From Rhodococcus triatomae BKS 15-14 (GTDB lineage: Bacteria; Actinomycetota; Actinomycetes; Mycobacteriales; Mycobacteriaceae), in NCBI GenBank assembly GCA_000341795.1, contig AODO01000040.1, positions 1 through 64,000 on the forward strand: 64,000 bases of DNA. Direction: 5' to 3'. Both the position numbers and the translations under genes were made by a program. The notes below the pieces were generated by a model, which saw only the letters and a program-made list of their open reading frames with translations, was not told the origin of the DNA and did not search any database. This document shows positions 51,933 through 60,243 of the stretch, in pieces. Every line of letters begins with the position of its first letter. The stretch's first letter is position 1.

Positions 51933-53197
51933 CGGTGGCGCCCTACACCGAGCACGACCTCGAACGGCGGGTGCGCGAGGCGGCCAAGTCGGCCGGGCTG
52001 CCGGGCACGTCGTCGGCGCGCAGCGACCTGTCCCGGGACCGGGCCCGGGTGCTGCACAGCGCTGCGCTGCGCCGCCTCGCCGACAAGACCCAGGTCGTCG
52101 GTCCCCGCGACGGTGACACGCCCCGCACCCGTTTGACCCACTCGATCGAGGTCGCACAGATCGGACGCGGCATCGCCGACGGACTCGGCTGCGATCCCGA
52201 TCTCGTCGACCTCGCAGGCCTCGCGCACGACATCGGGCACCCCCCGTACGGGCACAACGGAGAGAAGGCGCTCGACGAGGTCGCCGCCGACTGCGGCGGC
52301 TTCGAGGGCAACGCACAGAACCTGCGCATCCTCACCAGCCTCGAACCGAAGGTCCTCGCCGCCGACGGCCGCAGCGTCGGTCTGAACCTGACGCGGGCGG
52401 CGCTCGACTCCGCGATCAAGTACCCGTGGACCCGCCCGGCACCGGGCGCGAAGTTCGGCGCGTACGCGGACGACGCGGAAATCCTGGCGTGGGTGCGCGA
52501 CGGAGCCCCGGACCGGCGTCGCTGCCTGGAGGCGCAGGTCATGGACTGGGCCGACGACGTCGCGTACTCGGTGCACGACGTCGAGGACGGCGTCCTCGCC
52601 GGCCGCATCGACCTGCGTGCCCTCGCCGACCCGGCCGAGCGGGCTGCGCTCGCCGCGATGGGGGCGGCCGAGTTCCGCGGTCCGGTCGTCGACGATCTCG
52701 TCGAGGCCGCCTCCAGGCTGTCCAGGTTGCCGGTGGTCGTCGCGGTCGGCAGCTACGACGGGACGTTGGCATCCTCGGTCGCGCTGAAGAATCTCACGAG
52801 CGAACTCGTCGGCCGGTTCGCGACGGCCGCGGTGTCCGCGACCCGCGCGGTCGCGGGCGGCGGCCCGCTCACCCGCTACGCCGCGGATCTGGAGATCCCG
52901 CCTGTCGTCGCGGCGGAGGTGGCGTTGCTCAAGACGGTGGCCCTGCGCTACGTCATGTCGGATGCCGGGCACCGCGCGAAGCAGGACCGGCAGCGGGACC
53001 GGATCCATCGCGTCGCGGAGTGGTTGGCGCACACGGCGCCGAGCTGCCTCGATCCCATCCTGCTGCCGTCGTGGGAGCGGGCCGTCGACGACGCCGCGCG
53101 GACGCGGGTGATCGTCGACCAGATCGCCTCCTACACGGAGAGCCGCCTGGAGCGAATCGACAAGCAGAGCCTCGGGGCGCAGGCGTCGTGGGGGTAG
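51929..53197 (+). CDS. dgt: Deoxyguanosine triphosphate triphosphohydrolase
   Basis: 422 residues from the GTG at 51929 (overlapping the previous stop; GTG 51935 also in frame). HD domain ligands: H71 ('RLTHSIEV'), H100-D101 ('[15 protein letters not shown]'), and '[17 protein letters not shown]'. Hydrolyses dGTP to deoxyguanosine and tripolyphosphate, tuning dNTP pools. Followed one gene later by dnaG, as in M. tuberculosis (Rv2344c-Rv2343c), here with a convergent dipeptidase in between. Confidence 0.94.
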   Translation: MTVAPYTEHDLERRVREAAKSAGLPGTSSARSDLSRDRARVLHSAALRRLADKTQVVGPRDGDTPRTRLTHSIEVAQIGRGIADGLGCDPDLVDLAGLAHDIGHPPYGHNGEKALDEVAADCGGFEGNAQNLRILTSLEPKVLAADGRSVGLNLTRAALDSAIKYPWTRPAPGAKFGAYADDAEILAWVRDGAPDRRRCLEAQVMDWADDVAYSVHDVEDGVLAGRIDLRALADPAERAALAAMGAAEFRGPVVDDLVEAASRLSRLPVVVAVGSYDGTLASSVALKNLTSELVGRFATAAVSATRAVAGGGPLTRYAADLEIPPVVAAEVALLKTVALRYVMSDAGHRAKQDRQRDRIHRVAEWLAHTAPSCLDPILLPSWERAVDDAARTRVIVDQIASYTESRLERIDKQSLGAQASWG

Positions 53198-53207
53198 GCA
53201 CCTGCGG

Positions 53208-53257
53208 TGCCCGTGCGCGAGTTCGGTAGCTCTGACTACCGAACTCACGCACGGGCA
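53208..53257. terminator. Bidirectional hairpin terminator after dgt
   Basis: A 22-bp stem with one mismatch (53208-53229 / 53236-53257), loop CTCTGA. Apex CGGTAG-N6-CTACCG is the same as at 48269. Confidence 0.85.
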
Positions 53258-53266
53258 GCGGAGCTG

Positions 53267-54454
53267 CTATTCGGGCAGGACCTGCGCCATGACGCGGAAG
53301 GTGTTGCCGCCCATGATCGCCCGGATCTCGTCGTCGCTGCGGCCTCGGTTGCGCAGCTCCTGGGTGATCACGGCGATCTCGCTGGTGTCCCACGCGACGG
53401 TCGTGGCACCGTCGAAGTCGCTGCCGAGTGCCGCCGTCTGCAGGCCGCCGACGGCGACGACGTGCTCGATGGCGTCGACCACCGCCGCGGGTGTCAGCTC
53501 GCAGACCGCGGCATCCCAGTACCCGATTCCCACGACACCGCCCGTCGCGGCGACGCCCCGGATCTCGTCGTCGGTGAGGTTGCGGTTGACGTCGCAGGTG
53601 GCCTGGACACCGCCGTGGCTGGCGACGACGGGTTTCGTCGCCAGTGCGAGCATCTCCGTGATCGCGGTGTGGCTCGCATGTGCGATGTCCACGATGACCC
53701 CGCGCCGCTCCATCTCGGCGAACGCCGCCCGGCCGAGGTCGGTCAGCCCGCCCTGCTCGACGCCGTGCATCGATCCGACGGCCTCGTTGTCGAAGAAGTG
53801 CGCGAAACCGGCCATCCGCATGCCGGCGTCGTACAGCGCGTCGAAGTTCTCGATTCGGCCCTCCAGGTTCTGGAGACCCTCGACGGAGAACAGCGCGCCC
53901 GTCACGTCCTGGCCGGACGCACGGTCCGCGAGCAGGGTGTCGAGGTCGCTCCGGGTGCGGACGACCCGCAGCCGGCCCTCGGAGTCCGCGGCGGCCTTGT
54001 CGAGCTTCTCCGCGTGGTACAGCGACCGCTCGAGCAGCGACCCCCACGTACGGGGCGGTTGCAGCTGCGCCACCGTCAGGAGCGTGATGTTGTCGGTGTC
54101 GGCGGTGTTCGCGTCGTAGTTCTGGCCCTTCGGCGACTTGGACACGGACGAGAAGACCTGCAGTGCGACATTCCCGTCCTGCAGCCGCGGCAGGTCCATG
54201 TGGCCGCGCGCGGATCGTTCGAGCAGGTCGCGATTCCACATCAGTGTGTCGGAGTGCATGTCGGCGATCTGCAGGCTGTCGTGCAACGCCTGCACCTCGG
54301 GGGAGACACCCGGCAGGTCGGTGTCCACGACCTTGTTCTGTGCCCGCTCGACGATGCCGGGAGCGAGGGCGAAGAAGGCGAGGACGGCGACGGGCACGAG
54401 GACGGCGACACCGATCCCCGCACGACGGAGCCACCGGTGTGATGTGGACGACAT
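53267..54454 (-). CDS. Membrane-anchored dipeptidase (M19, renal-dipeptidase-like)
   Basis: 395 residues from the ATG at 54454. N-terminal TM anchor 'AGIGVAVLVPVAVLAFFALAPG' (12-33). Zinc-binding motifs of the M19 family: 'DMHSDTL' (HxD), 'SVEGLQNLEG' (bridging Glu), 'DIAHAS', 'ASHGG', 'GSDFDG'. Cleaves dipeptides, often with a C-terminal D-residue. Likely anchored outside the membrane. It is convergent with dgt and divergent from dnaG. Confidence 0.9.
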   Translation of the reverse strand: MSSTSHRWLRRAGIGVAVLVPVAVLAFFALAPGIVERAQNKVVDTDLPGVSPEVQALHDSLQIADMHSDTLMWNRDLLERSARGHMDLPRLQDGNVALQVFSSVSKSPKGQNYDANTADTDNITLLTVAQLQPPRTWGSLLERSLYHAEKLDKAAADSEGRLRVVRTRSDLDTLLADRASGQDVTGALFSVEGLQNLEGRIENFDALYDAGMRMAGFAHFFDNEAVGSMHGVEQGGLTDLGRAAFAEMERRGVIVDIAHASHTAITEMLALATKPVVASHGGVQATCDVNRNLTDDEIRGVAATGGVVGIGYWDAAVCELTPAAVVDAIEHVVAVGGLQTAALGSDFDGATTVAWDTSEIAVITQELRNRGRSDDEIRAIMGGNTFRVMAQVLPE

Positions 54455-54526
54455 GGCCGGAATCGTAGACGCCCGACGCGCGGGGATCGGCGGTGATGCG
54501 GCGGGGGCGTCGGCGCGCGCAGCACC

Positions 54527-54532
54527 TAGACT
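54527..54532 (+). promoter_or_regulatory. -10 box of dnaG
   Basis: TAGACT, followed by 7 nt and the GTG at 54540; leaderless layout. Confidence 0.55.
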
Positions 54533-54539
54533 GTCGGAC

Positions 54540-56444
54540 GTGGCCGGCCGAATTCCTGAACGTGACATCGCGGCCATTCGGGAGCGCACTCGCATCGAGG
54601 ACATAGTCGGCGAGTACGTCGCGCTCAAGAGCAGCGGCGGCGACTCGATGAAGGGCCTGTGCCCGTTCCACGACGAGAAGTCGCCCTCGTTCCACGCCCG
54701 CCCCAACCACGGGACCTTCCACTGCTTCGGCTGCGGAGAGGGCGGCGACGTCTACTCGTTCCTGCAGAAGATCGAGCACGTCTCCTTCGTCGAGGCCGTC
54801 GAGCAACTCGCCGACCGCTTGAACTACACCATCTCCTACGAGGGGGGCGGAACCTCCGTCCAGCGCGATCGTGGCACTCGGGCCCGGCTCGTCGCCGCGA
54901 ACGCCGCGGCGCAGAAGTTCTACGCGTCCCGGTTGAAGGAGCCGGACGCGCAGACGGCACGCGACTACCTGACCGAGCGCAACTTCGACGGCCAGGCCGC
55001 GTTGACGTTCGGCTGTGGCTACGCGCCGGACGGCTGGGACACGCTGACCAAGCACCTGATGACGCAGGGCTTCGAGGCGAAGGAGATCGTCGACGCCGGC
55101 CTGGCGACGCCCGGAAAGCGCGGCACCCCGATCGACAGGTTCCGGCGTCGCCTGGTGTGGCCGATCCGCAACCTCGGCGGCGACGTCATCGGGTTCGGTG
55201 CTCGCAAGCTCTTCGACGACGACACCATGCCGGGCAAGTACATCAACACCCCGGAAACCATGCTGTACAAGAAGTCCCAGGTGCTGTTCGGGCTCGATCT
55301 GGCCAAACGCGACATCGCGAAGGGACACCAGGCCGTCGTCGTCGAGGGATACACCGACGTGATGGCGATGCACCTGGCCGGCGTCACCACCGCCGTCGCC
55401 GCCTGCGGCACCGCGTTCGGTGACGACCACCTGGCCTTGCTGCGGCGCCTGCTGTTGGACGACAGCTACTTCCGCGGCGAGGTGATCTACACCTTCGACG
55501 GGGACGCGGCCGGGCAGGCGGCGGCGATGAAGGCGTTCGAGGGTGACCAGAAGATGGCGGGGCAGACGTACGTCGCCATCGCACCCGACGGCATGGACCC
55601 GTGTGAGCTGCGTCAGGAATCCGGCGACGCGGCCGTCCGCGACCTCGTGGCGCGACGTGTTCCGTTGTTCCGTTTCGTCGTCAAATCGGTTCTGTCCGAG
55701 CATGATCTGGAAACCGCCGAGGGGCGCGTGGACGCACTGCGCCGCACCGTCCCGGTGGTCGCCCGGATCAAGGACACTGCGCTGCGGGAGGACTACGCGC
55801 GCCAACTCGCCGGCTGGGTCGGTTGGGACGACATCAACTCGGTTGTCCGGCGGGTGCGAGACGAAGCGCGCCGAGGCGGACCCAGAGGTGGAAAGGCTCA
55901 GCAGCCGAGCAGGTTTCGTAAGGAGCCTCAGGCCCCGTCCGCACCAGAAGGTCCGGCGCGCCCGAATCCTCGCGATCCAGCACTGTGGCCGCAGCGGGAC
56001 GCACTGAAGGCGGGCCTGCAGTACCCGGAGATCGCCGGATCGGTGTTCGACTCGCTGCCGCCGGAGACGTTCACCCATCCCGCGTACGCGCTCGTGCGGC
56101 AGGCGATGGCCGACGCGGGAGGAACCGCGGCCGGGCTCGGCGGCGCCGAATGGATGGACGCGGTCGCGAAGCTGTCCGATCCGCTGCAGTCGCTCGTGAC
56201 GGAGTTGGCGGTCGAGCCGATCCGCGCAGCGGACGTGCCCGCCTACATCCCCAAGGTCCTGGCCCGACTGCAGGAGGTGTGGGTCGGGCAGCAGGTCGCC
56301 GACCTGAAATCGCGCCTGCAACGGATGTCCCAGGCCGATCAGCCCGACGAGTACATGTCGTTGTTCGGTGACCTCGTCGCGCTCGAGCAGTACCGCCGCA
56401 GCCTCCTCGAGCAGGCCGTCGGCGACAACGCCGAGGAGTACTGA
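54540..56444 (+). CDS. dnaG: DNA primase
   Basis: 634 residues from the GTG at 54540, supported by a TAGACT -10 box 7 nt upstream (leaderless). CHC2-type zinc finger: C41, H44, C62, C65 ('CPFHDEK', 'CFGCGEGGD'). TOPRIM core with 'VVVEGYTDVMAM' and 'FDGDAAGQAA'. A C-terminal DnaB-binding domain follows a Pro/Gly/Gln-rich linker near 450-490. It makes RNA primers for replication. Confidence 0.97.
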   Translation: MAGRIPERDIAAIRERTRIEDIVGEYVALKSSGGDSMKGLCPFHDEKSPSFHARPNHGTFHCFGCGEGGDVYSFLQKIEHVSFVEAVEQLADRLNYTISYEGGGTSVQRDRGTRARLVAANAAAQKFYASRLKEPDAQTARDYLTERNFDGQAALTFGCGYAPDGWDTLTKHLMTQGFEAKEIVDAGLATPGKRGTPIDRFRRRLVWPIRNLGGDVIGFGARKLFDDDTMPGKYINTPETMLYKKSQVLFGLDLAKRDIAKGHQAVVVEGYTDVMAMHLAGVTTAVAACGTAFGDDHLALLRRLLLDDSYFRGEVIYTFDGDAAGQAAAMKAFEGDQKMAGQTYVAIAPDGMDPCELRQESGDAAVRDLVARRVPLFRFVVKSVLSEHDLETAEGRVDALRRTVPVVARIKDTALREDYARQLAGWVGWDDINSVVRRVRDEARRGGPRGGKAQQPSRFRKEPQAPSAPEGPARPNPRDPALWPQRDALKAGLQYPEIAGSVFDSLPPETFTHPAYALVRQAMADAGGTAAGLGGAEWMDAVAKLSDPLQSLVTELAVEPIRAADVPAYIPKVLARLQEVWVGQQVADLKSRLQRMSQADQPDEYMSLFGDLVALEQYRRSLLEQAVGDNAEEY

Positions 56445-56459
56445 GGACCGAGGCGCCGT

Positions 56460-56699
56460 CTACAGGCGGTCGCGGGGGACGTAGAGCTGGGTGTCCTCGT
56501 CGATCGGTTTCATGGGTTCGAGTTTCGGTGTCGGGTCCAGGCTGTCCGCCAGCTTGCGTCGGCCGACCTCGATGGCCTTCTTCGTGGCCGGGCTCTCCAC
56601 GATCGCCTTCGTGGTCCGGGAGATCTGTTCGTAGCGGGCGCGGCCGGCCTTCGTGCCGAGCACGTATCCCGCCGCGATCCCGATCAGCAAGCGCAACAT
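56460..56699 (-). CDS. Small YtxH-like membrane protein
   Basis: 79 residues from the ATG at 56699 (GGAGGGAAAG upstream). N-terminal TM helix 'LRLLIGIAAGYVLGTKAGR' followed by a helical basic tail, the pattern of YtxH-like proteins, and an unusual end 'LYVPRDRL'. Converges with dnaG, 15 bp away. Function unknown. Confidence 0.75.
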   Translation of the reverse strand: MLRLLIGIAAGYVLGTKAGRARYEQISRTTKAIVESPATKKAIEVGRRKLADSLDPTPKLEPMKPIDEDTQLYVPRDRL

Positions 56700-56835
56700 G
56701 TACTGCTTTCCCTCCTGTCGAACGGCTTCCCACAGTCTGCCTGACGAGCCCACTGGCAGGCGATTTGGTACCAGGGTGGGTCTATGGGTTAAAGTTCCTT
56801 CCGCAGCCAGCGAGCAGGACCGGCTGCCGAAGTGA

Positions 56836-56908
56836 TCCCCTGTAGCTCAATTGGCAGAGCTTCCGACTGTTAATCGGACGGTTGCTGGTTCGAGTCCAGC
56901 CGGGGGAG
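56836..56908 (+). tRNA. tRNA-Asn (GTT)
   Basis: 73 nt. Acceptor TCCCCTG/CGGGGGA (one G-U pair), D-arm GCTCAATTGGCAGAGC, anticodon loop CTGTTAA with GTT at 56869-56871, T-arm GGTTCGAGTCC region, discriminator G. CCA not encoded. Confidence 0.97.
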
Positions 56909-56915
56909 CATCCGG

Positions 56916-56952
56916 AAAGACCTTCATCCGCGTAGCGCGGGTGAAGGTCTTT
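56916..56952 (+). terminator. Hairpin terminator after tRNA-Asn
   Basis: A 17-bp stem (56916-56932 / 56936-56952, one G-U pair in RNA) with a 3-nt TAG loop, ending GGTCTTTCGTC. It starts 7 nt after the tRNA. Confidence 0.85.
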
Positions 56953-57059
56953 CGTCGTTCCGGGCCATTGCAGCATGGTTGTCACGGATTGTCACAACCG
57001 ATCCCCGAAGGTGCGTCGACATCTCGCAGGTGTGACGTGCATCGTGCAGTCGAACGAAC

Positions 57060-57470
57060 GTGACCGAAAGTGACTCCGCCGCTGTCACTGCCACTGTTCG
57101 CGTCGGCACGCTGCCGCACGGTGTGGCGGTGACGCCGGACGGCGCCCGCGCGTACGTCGCCGATCGTTCCAGTGCCTCGGTGTCGGTGATCGAGCTCGAC
57201 CAGCCCGTACCGTGTACGGGGTCCGCCGGCTCCTCCGGCAGGTTCGGCACCACCTTCGGTTCCTTCGACGGCTGCGGACCCTCCGGATCTTCGGGAGCGT
57301 TCGGTAGCCGACGCTCTCCCGAACCGACAACAGTGGCCCCTCGCGCCGCCCAAACTCGGAAGTCGGCACTGACCTCGGCTTTCCGGGCCGGGGTGAAGGT
57401 CGCTTCGACCGAGTGCGCTTGCTCGCACTGTGGGGCGGTGCTAGACAGAAGAGGTCGACTTCGACGCTGA
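57060..57470 (+). pseudogene. Remnant of a YVTN beta-propeller (YncE-like) gene
   Basis: An open frame of 136 codons from GTG 57060. The first 45 residues contain one propeller repeat ('VRVGTLPHGVAVTPDGARAY', then 'SSASVSVIELD'), normally repeated seven times in YncE/40-residue YVTN proteins. The rest is a Gly/Ser-rich tail with mixed codon use, then random-looking sequence. There is no recognisable repeat before or after. Probably a degraded gene fragment; it could also be a chance ORF. Confidence 0.4.
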
Positions 57471-57572
57471 TGGCGTAACCCGCCGTCGGTCGCGATTCCC
57501 AGATCTCCACGCAACAGCTTGTTGCGGTTTGAGAGTTCGAGTTTGGGTCGATGACCGCTCCGGGAGGTCCAG

Positions 57573-58010
57573 GTGCGTGTTCACATTCATTCCCTTCATC
57601 AACCACTGGTCGAGTCAGCCATACCTGGAGGCCGCCGCAACGGGGGTGCGGGGTCCTCCGTTGCGGTTGTGACGGGTGAAATCGATTCCGCAGTCCTGGC
57701 CAACTTCACGTCAGGTCTCGACCGGGCGATCGACGAGGCCATCGGAACTCTGCTCGTGGATCTGTCGCAGGTGGACTTCATGTCCGTCTCGGGTGCACGG
57801 GCGCTGGTGGATGCCCATCGGCGTGCGGAGCAGTGCGGCGTCGCAATGTTGATTGCCTCCGAAGGACCTTCGAGTCGGACCCTCGCGGTCACCGGCATCG
57901 ACTGCGTGCTCCGGTGCTACCCGACGGTGCGCGACGCGCTGGAGGCGCGGCGCACGGAGCTGTCGGCCCATGTCGACCTCGACCGGAGTGCCACCTTTCA
58001 AACTCGGTGA
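57573..58010 (+). CDS. STAS-domain anti-sigma factor antagonist-like protein
   Basis: 145 residues from GTG. 'VAVVTGEIDSAVLANFTSGL', 'LLVDLSQVDFMSVSGARALV' form the SpoIIAA-type STAS core; the Ser in 'FMSVSGARAL' is at the phosphorylation position. Such proteins release sigma factors by binding anti-sigma kinases. No partner RsbW-like kinase or sigma gene is nearby. The 100 bp upstream of it (57471-57572) show no feature. Confidence 0.82.
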   Translation: MRVHIHSLHQPLVESAIPGGRRNGGAGSSVAVVTGEIDSAVLANFTSGLDRAIDEAIGTLLVDLSQVDFMSVSGARALVDAHRRAEQCGVAMLIASEGPSSRTLAVTGIDCVLRCYPTVRDALEARRTELSAHVDLDRSATFQTR

Positions 58011-58201
58011 GGGTAGGGAGCTGTCGGGCGCGAGGGGGACCCCGGCTGACGACCGGGAGCGCCCGATACGCGGGGCCGTCGGAGCTGTTCACCGCTCCGA
58101 CGGCCCCGATGCGTATCCGGTCGGTCGAGCGGCGCCGGTTCGGCCTCCTCGTCCAGGCAGTGAACCTCGCCGGCGAACGGCCGGACTGCAAGACTCACTT
58201 C

Positions 58202-59170
58202 GTGATCGGCCTGCATCCGCCCACGGAACCGTACGACTCCGGCCTACTGGACGTCACCGACGGCAACTCCTTGTACTGGGAGACCGTCGGGACACCCGCC
58301 GGCCTTCCCGTCGTCCACCTGCACGGAGGGCCCGGCTCGGGCTGCACCCCGGGTGCGCGGCGATTCTTCGACCCGCAGGTGTTTCGCGCGGTGCTGTTCG
58401 ATCAGCGAGGGTGCGGTCGCAGTCGGCCTCGGGCCGACGACCCCTCGACAGACCTGACGACGAACACAACCGGCCACCTGATCGCGGACATCGAACGTCT
58501 CCGGGAACATCTCGGGATCGACAGGTGGATCGTCGTCGGCCTGTCGTGGGGAGTCACTCTCGGGCTGGCCTACGCGCAGGCACACCCGGATCGGGTGCTC
58601 GCGATGGCGTTGGGAGCCGTCACGGCGGGCACCCGCAGGGAGGTCGAATGGATCACACGCGACATGCGGCGGGTCTTCCCGCGTGAATGGGAGCGGTTCA
58701 TCGAGCCCGTACCCGAGAACGGCCGCGAAGGGAACATCGCGGCCGCGTACGCGCTCCTGCTCGCCGACGCGGACCCGCAGGTGCGTGAGCAGGCCGCTCG
58801 GCGATGGTGTGAATGGGAGGACGTCCACGTGTCCCTGATGCCCGGCTGGACGCCCCGCGCGAGCTTTCAGGACGCGTCGTTCCGAATGACGTTCGCGCGA
58901 ATGGTCACCCACTACTGGGGCAACGACTGCTTCCTCGTCGACGGCCGACTTCACGACCGGATGGACAGGCTGGCCGACGTCCCCGGCGTCCTCGTTCACG
59001 GCAGGTACGACGTCTCCGGGCCGCTCGACACCGCCTGGGACCTGCATCGCCGGTGGGACGGGAGCACTCTCGTCGTCGTCGACGACGCGGGCCACGGCGG
59101 TGGCAGCTTCAGCGGACGGTTCGCGGACGAGATCGGCGCCGTTGCGGAACTTGCTGTCCGCCGGAGGTGA
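58202..59170 (+). CDS. pip: Prolyl aminopeptidase (proline iminopeptidase)
   Basis: 322 residues from the GTG at 58202, chosen because 'LHPPTEPYDSGLLDV' is the usual beginning of Pip proteins and AAGACT is 6 nt before it; the frame is open further up to 57833. Alpha/beta hydrolase: oxyanion 'HGGPGSG', 'LFDQRGCGRS', nucleophile 'GLSWGVT', acid in 'GRYDVSGP', base in 'DDAGHGG'. Removes N-terminal proline from peptides (S33). Confidence 0.9.
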   Translation: MIGLHPPTEPYDSGLLDVTDGNSLYWETVGTPAGLPVVHLHGGPGSGCTPGARRFFDPQVFRAVLFDQRGCGRSRPRADDPSTDLTTNTTGHLIADIERLREHLGIDRWIVVGLSWGVTLGLAYAQAHPDRVLAMALGAVTAGTRREVEWITRDMRRVFPREWERFIEPVPENGREGNIAAAYALLLADADPQVREQAARRWCEWEDVHVSLMPGWTPRASFQDASFRMTFARMVTHYWGNDCFLVDGRLHDRMDRLADVPGVLVHGRYDVSGPLDTAWDLHRRWDGSTLVVVDDAGHGGGSFSGRFADEIGAVAELAVRRR

Positions 59171-59178
59171 CACCTACC

Positions 59179-59230
59179 GCCGACAGCCGGGTCCCCGACC
59201 TGTGTACGCAGGTCGGGGACCGCCGTCGGC
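59179..59230 (+). terminator. Hairpin terminator after pip
   Basis: GGTCCCCGACCTG (59190-59202) pairs with CAGGTCGGGGACC (59209-59221), 13 bp, 6-nt loop; an outer GCCGAC/GTCGGC pair (59179/59225) extends it. Confidence 0.8.
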
Positions 59231-59308
59231 GCGGTGACCGAGGTCGGGACCTTCGGCCCTGTTTCTGCCGCGTCGAAGGTGGAACCCTCGCATTGTCGAG
59301 GAAAGGCG

Positions 59309-59467
59309 ATGAAAATGATGCAGAACTCGCGAACTCCTGCGAGTACCCACCTCCTTGCGCCGCGTGACGCCGGCGAGCACGTCGCCCGCACGCAGTTCGT
59401 TCTCGCGATGCTCATCGCGCTGTCCGTGGTGGCAGCGGGAGTTCTCCTCCTCCTGGCGTTGAGCTGA
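59309..59467 (+). CDS. Small single-TM protein
   Basis: 52 residues from the ATG at 59309, preceded by GAGGAAAGG. Polar N-terminal half and a C-terminal membrane helix 'FVLAMLIALSVVAAGVLLLL'. A longer frame begins at 59234 but lacks a ribosome site. No family recognised. Confidence 0.5.
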   Translation: MKMMQNSRTPASTHLLAPRDAGEHVARTQFVLAMLIALSVVAAGVLLLLALS

Positions 59468-59549
59468 CCGACCGCCGGTGTCGGCCCCGGCGTTCACGAC
59501 CGGTAGCATTCCCGTGCGCCCACATCGGTTTCCGGACCTGCGGGCGGAC

Positions 59550-59623
59550 GGGGCGGTAGCTCAGTCGGTTAGAGCCGTGGACTCATAATCCATTGGTCGC
59601 GGGTTCGAGCCCCGCCCGCCCCA
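59550..59623 (+). tRNA. tRNA-Met (CAT, elongator-type)
   Basis: 74 nt. Acceptor GGGGCGG/CCGCCCC, D-arm GCTCAGTCGGTTAGAGC, anticodon loop CTCATAA with CAT at 59584-59586, T-arm GCGGGTTCGAGCCCCGC, discriminator A, CCA not encoded. The 5' end is fully paired, so it is not an initiator. The body resembles actinobacterial elongator tRNA-Met more than tRNA-Ile2(CAT). Confidence 0.9.
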
Positions 59624-59667
59624 CTTTTCCCGACCGCGACCAGGGCTGCATGCTGACACCCCACAAA

Positions 59668-59686
59668 TTAGGTAAGGCATGCTTGA
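59668..59686. promoter_or_regulatory. IdeR/DtxR-box-like site before doxX
   Basis: TTAGGTAAGGCATGCTTGA matches 13 of 19 positions of the IdeR consensus TTAGGTTAGGCTAACCTAA, with the left half nearly perfect. It ends 9 bp before the doxX GTG, overlapping the expected promoter. Confidence 0.4.
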
Positions 59687-59695
59687 CTTCGTCGA

Positions 59696-60169
59696 GTGAC
59701 AACAACCATGCGCACCTGGCTGACCAACAGCAGCGCCTATGTGATCGCCACCTTCCGGATCGTCATCGGATTCCTCTTCCTCTGTCACGGCACCACCAGC
59801 CTGTGGGCCTGGCCGGCCGAGCCGTACGGCGGCAACACGGCCGAGTTCGGTGCGTGGCCCGGTTGGTGGGGCGCCGTCATCCAGGTCGTCTGCGGTGCGG
59901 CCCTGATCGTCGGGTTCGGCACCCGTCTGGCCGCGTTCCTCGGATCAGGCTCGATGGCCTACGCCTACTTCTGGAGCCACCAGGCCGACGGCGCACTCCC
60001 CATCCAGAACGACGGCGAGTCCGCGGCACTGTTCTGCTGGGCGATGTTCGTGCTGATCTTCATCGGTTCCGGTGCGCTGTCGGTCGACCGCGTCCTCGAA
60101 CGCCGACGTGCCGCGGCAGCCGACGTCGCACCGGCGACGCCCGGAGAATCGGAACTCGTCGACGCCTGA
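59696..60169 (+). CDS. DoxX-family membrane protein
   Basis: 157 residues from the GTG at 59696 (ATG 59708 is an alternative). Four TM segments; 'ATFRIVIGFLFLCHGTTSLW' and 'VIQVVCGAALIVGFGTRLAA' are the DoxX motifs. DoxX-type proteins associate with membrane redox enzymes; in mycobacteria one works with SodA and SseA in oxidant defence. No such partners are here. A possible IdeR box overlaps its promoter. Confidence 0.85.
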   Translation: MTTTMRTWLTNSSAYVIATFRIVIGFLFLCHGTTSLWAWPAEPYGGNTAEFGAWPGWWGAVIQVVCGAALIVGFGTRLAAFLGSGSMAYAYFWSHQADGALPIQNDGESAALFCWAMFVLIFIGSGALSVDRVLERRRAAAADVAPATPGESELVDA

Positions 60170-60189
60170 ATCCTGTCCGGTGATCGAAC

Positions 60190-60221
60190 GAGGGGCGCCG
60201 CCAACGATGTCGGCGCCCCTC
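60190..60221. terminator. Bidirectional hairpin terminator
   Basis: GAGGGGCGCCG (60190-60200) and CGGCGCCCCTC (60211-60221), 11-bp perfect stem, 10-nt loop, followed by CTCTTGTC. Between convergent doxX and the CobW-like gene. Confidence 0.8.
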
Positions 60222-60243
60222 CTCTTGTCGGCCCGTCGTGTCC

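Noticed and set aside
59550-59623. tRNA-Ile2 (lysidine-modified CAT)
   Set aside because: The body and T-arm look like elongator tRNA-Met of related actinobacteria; tRNA-Ile2 usually has a different acceptor. Not fully excluded.
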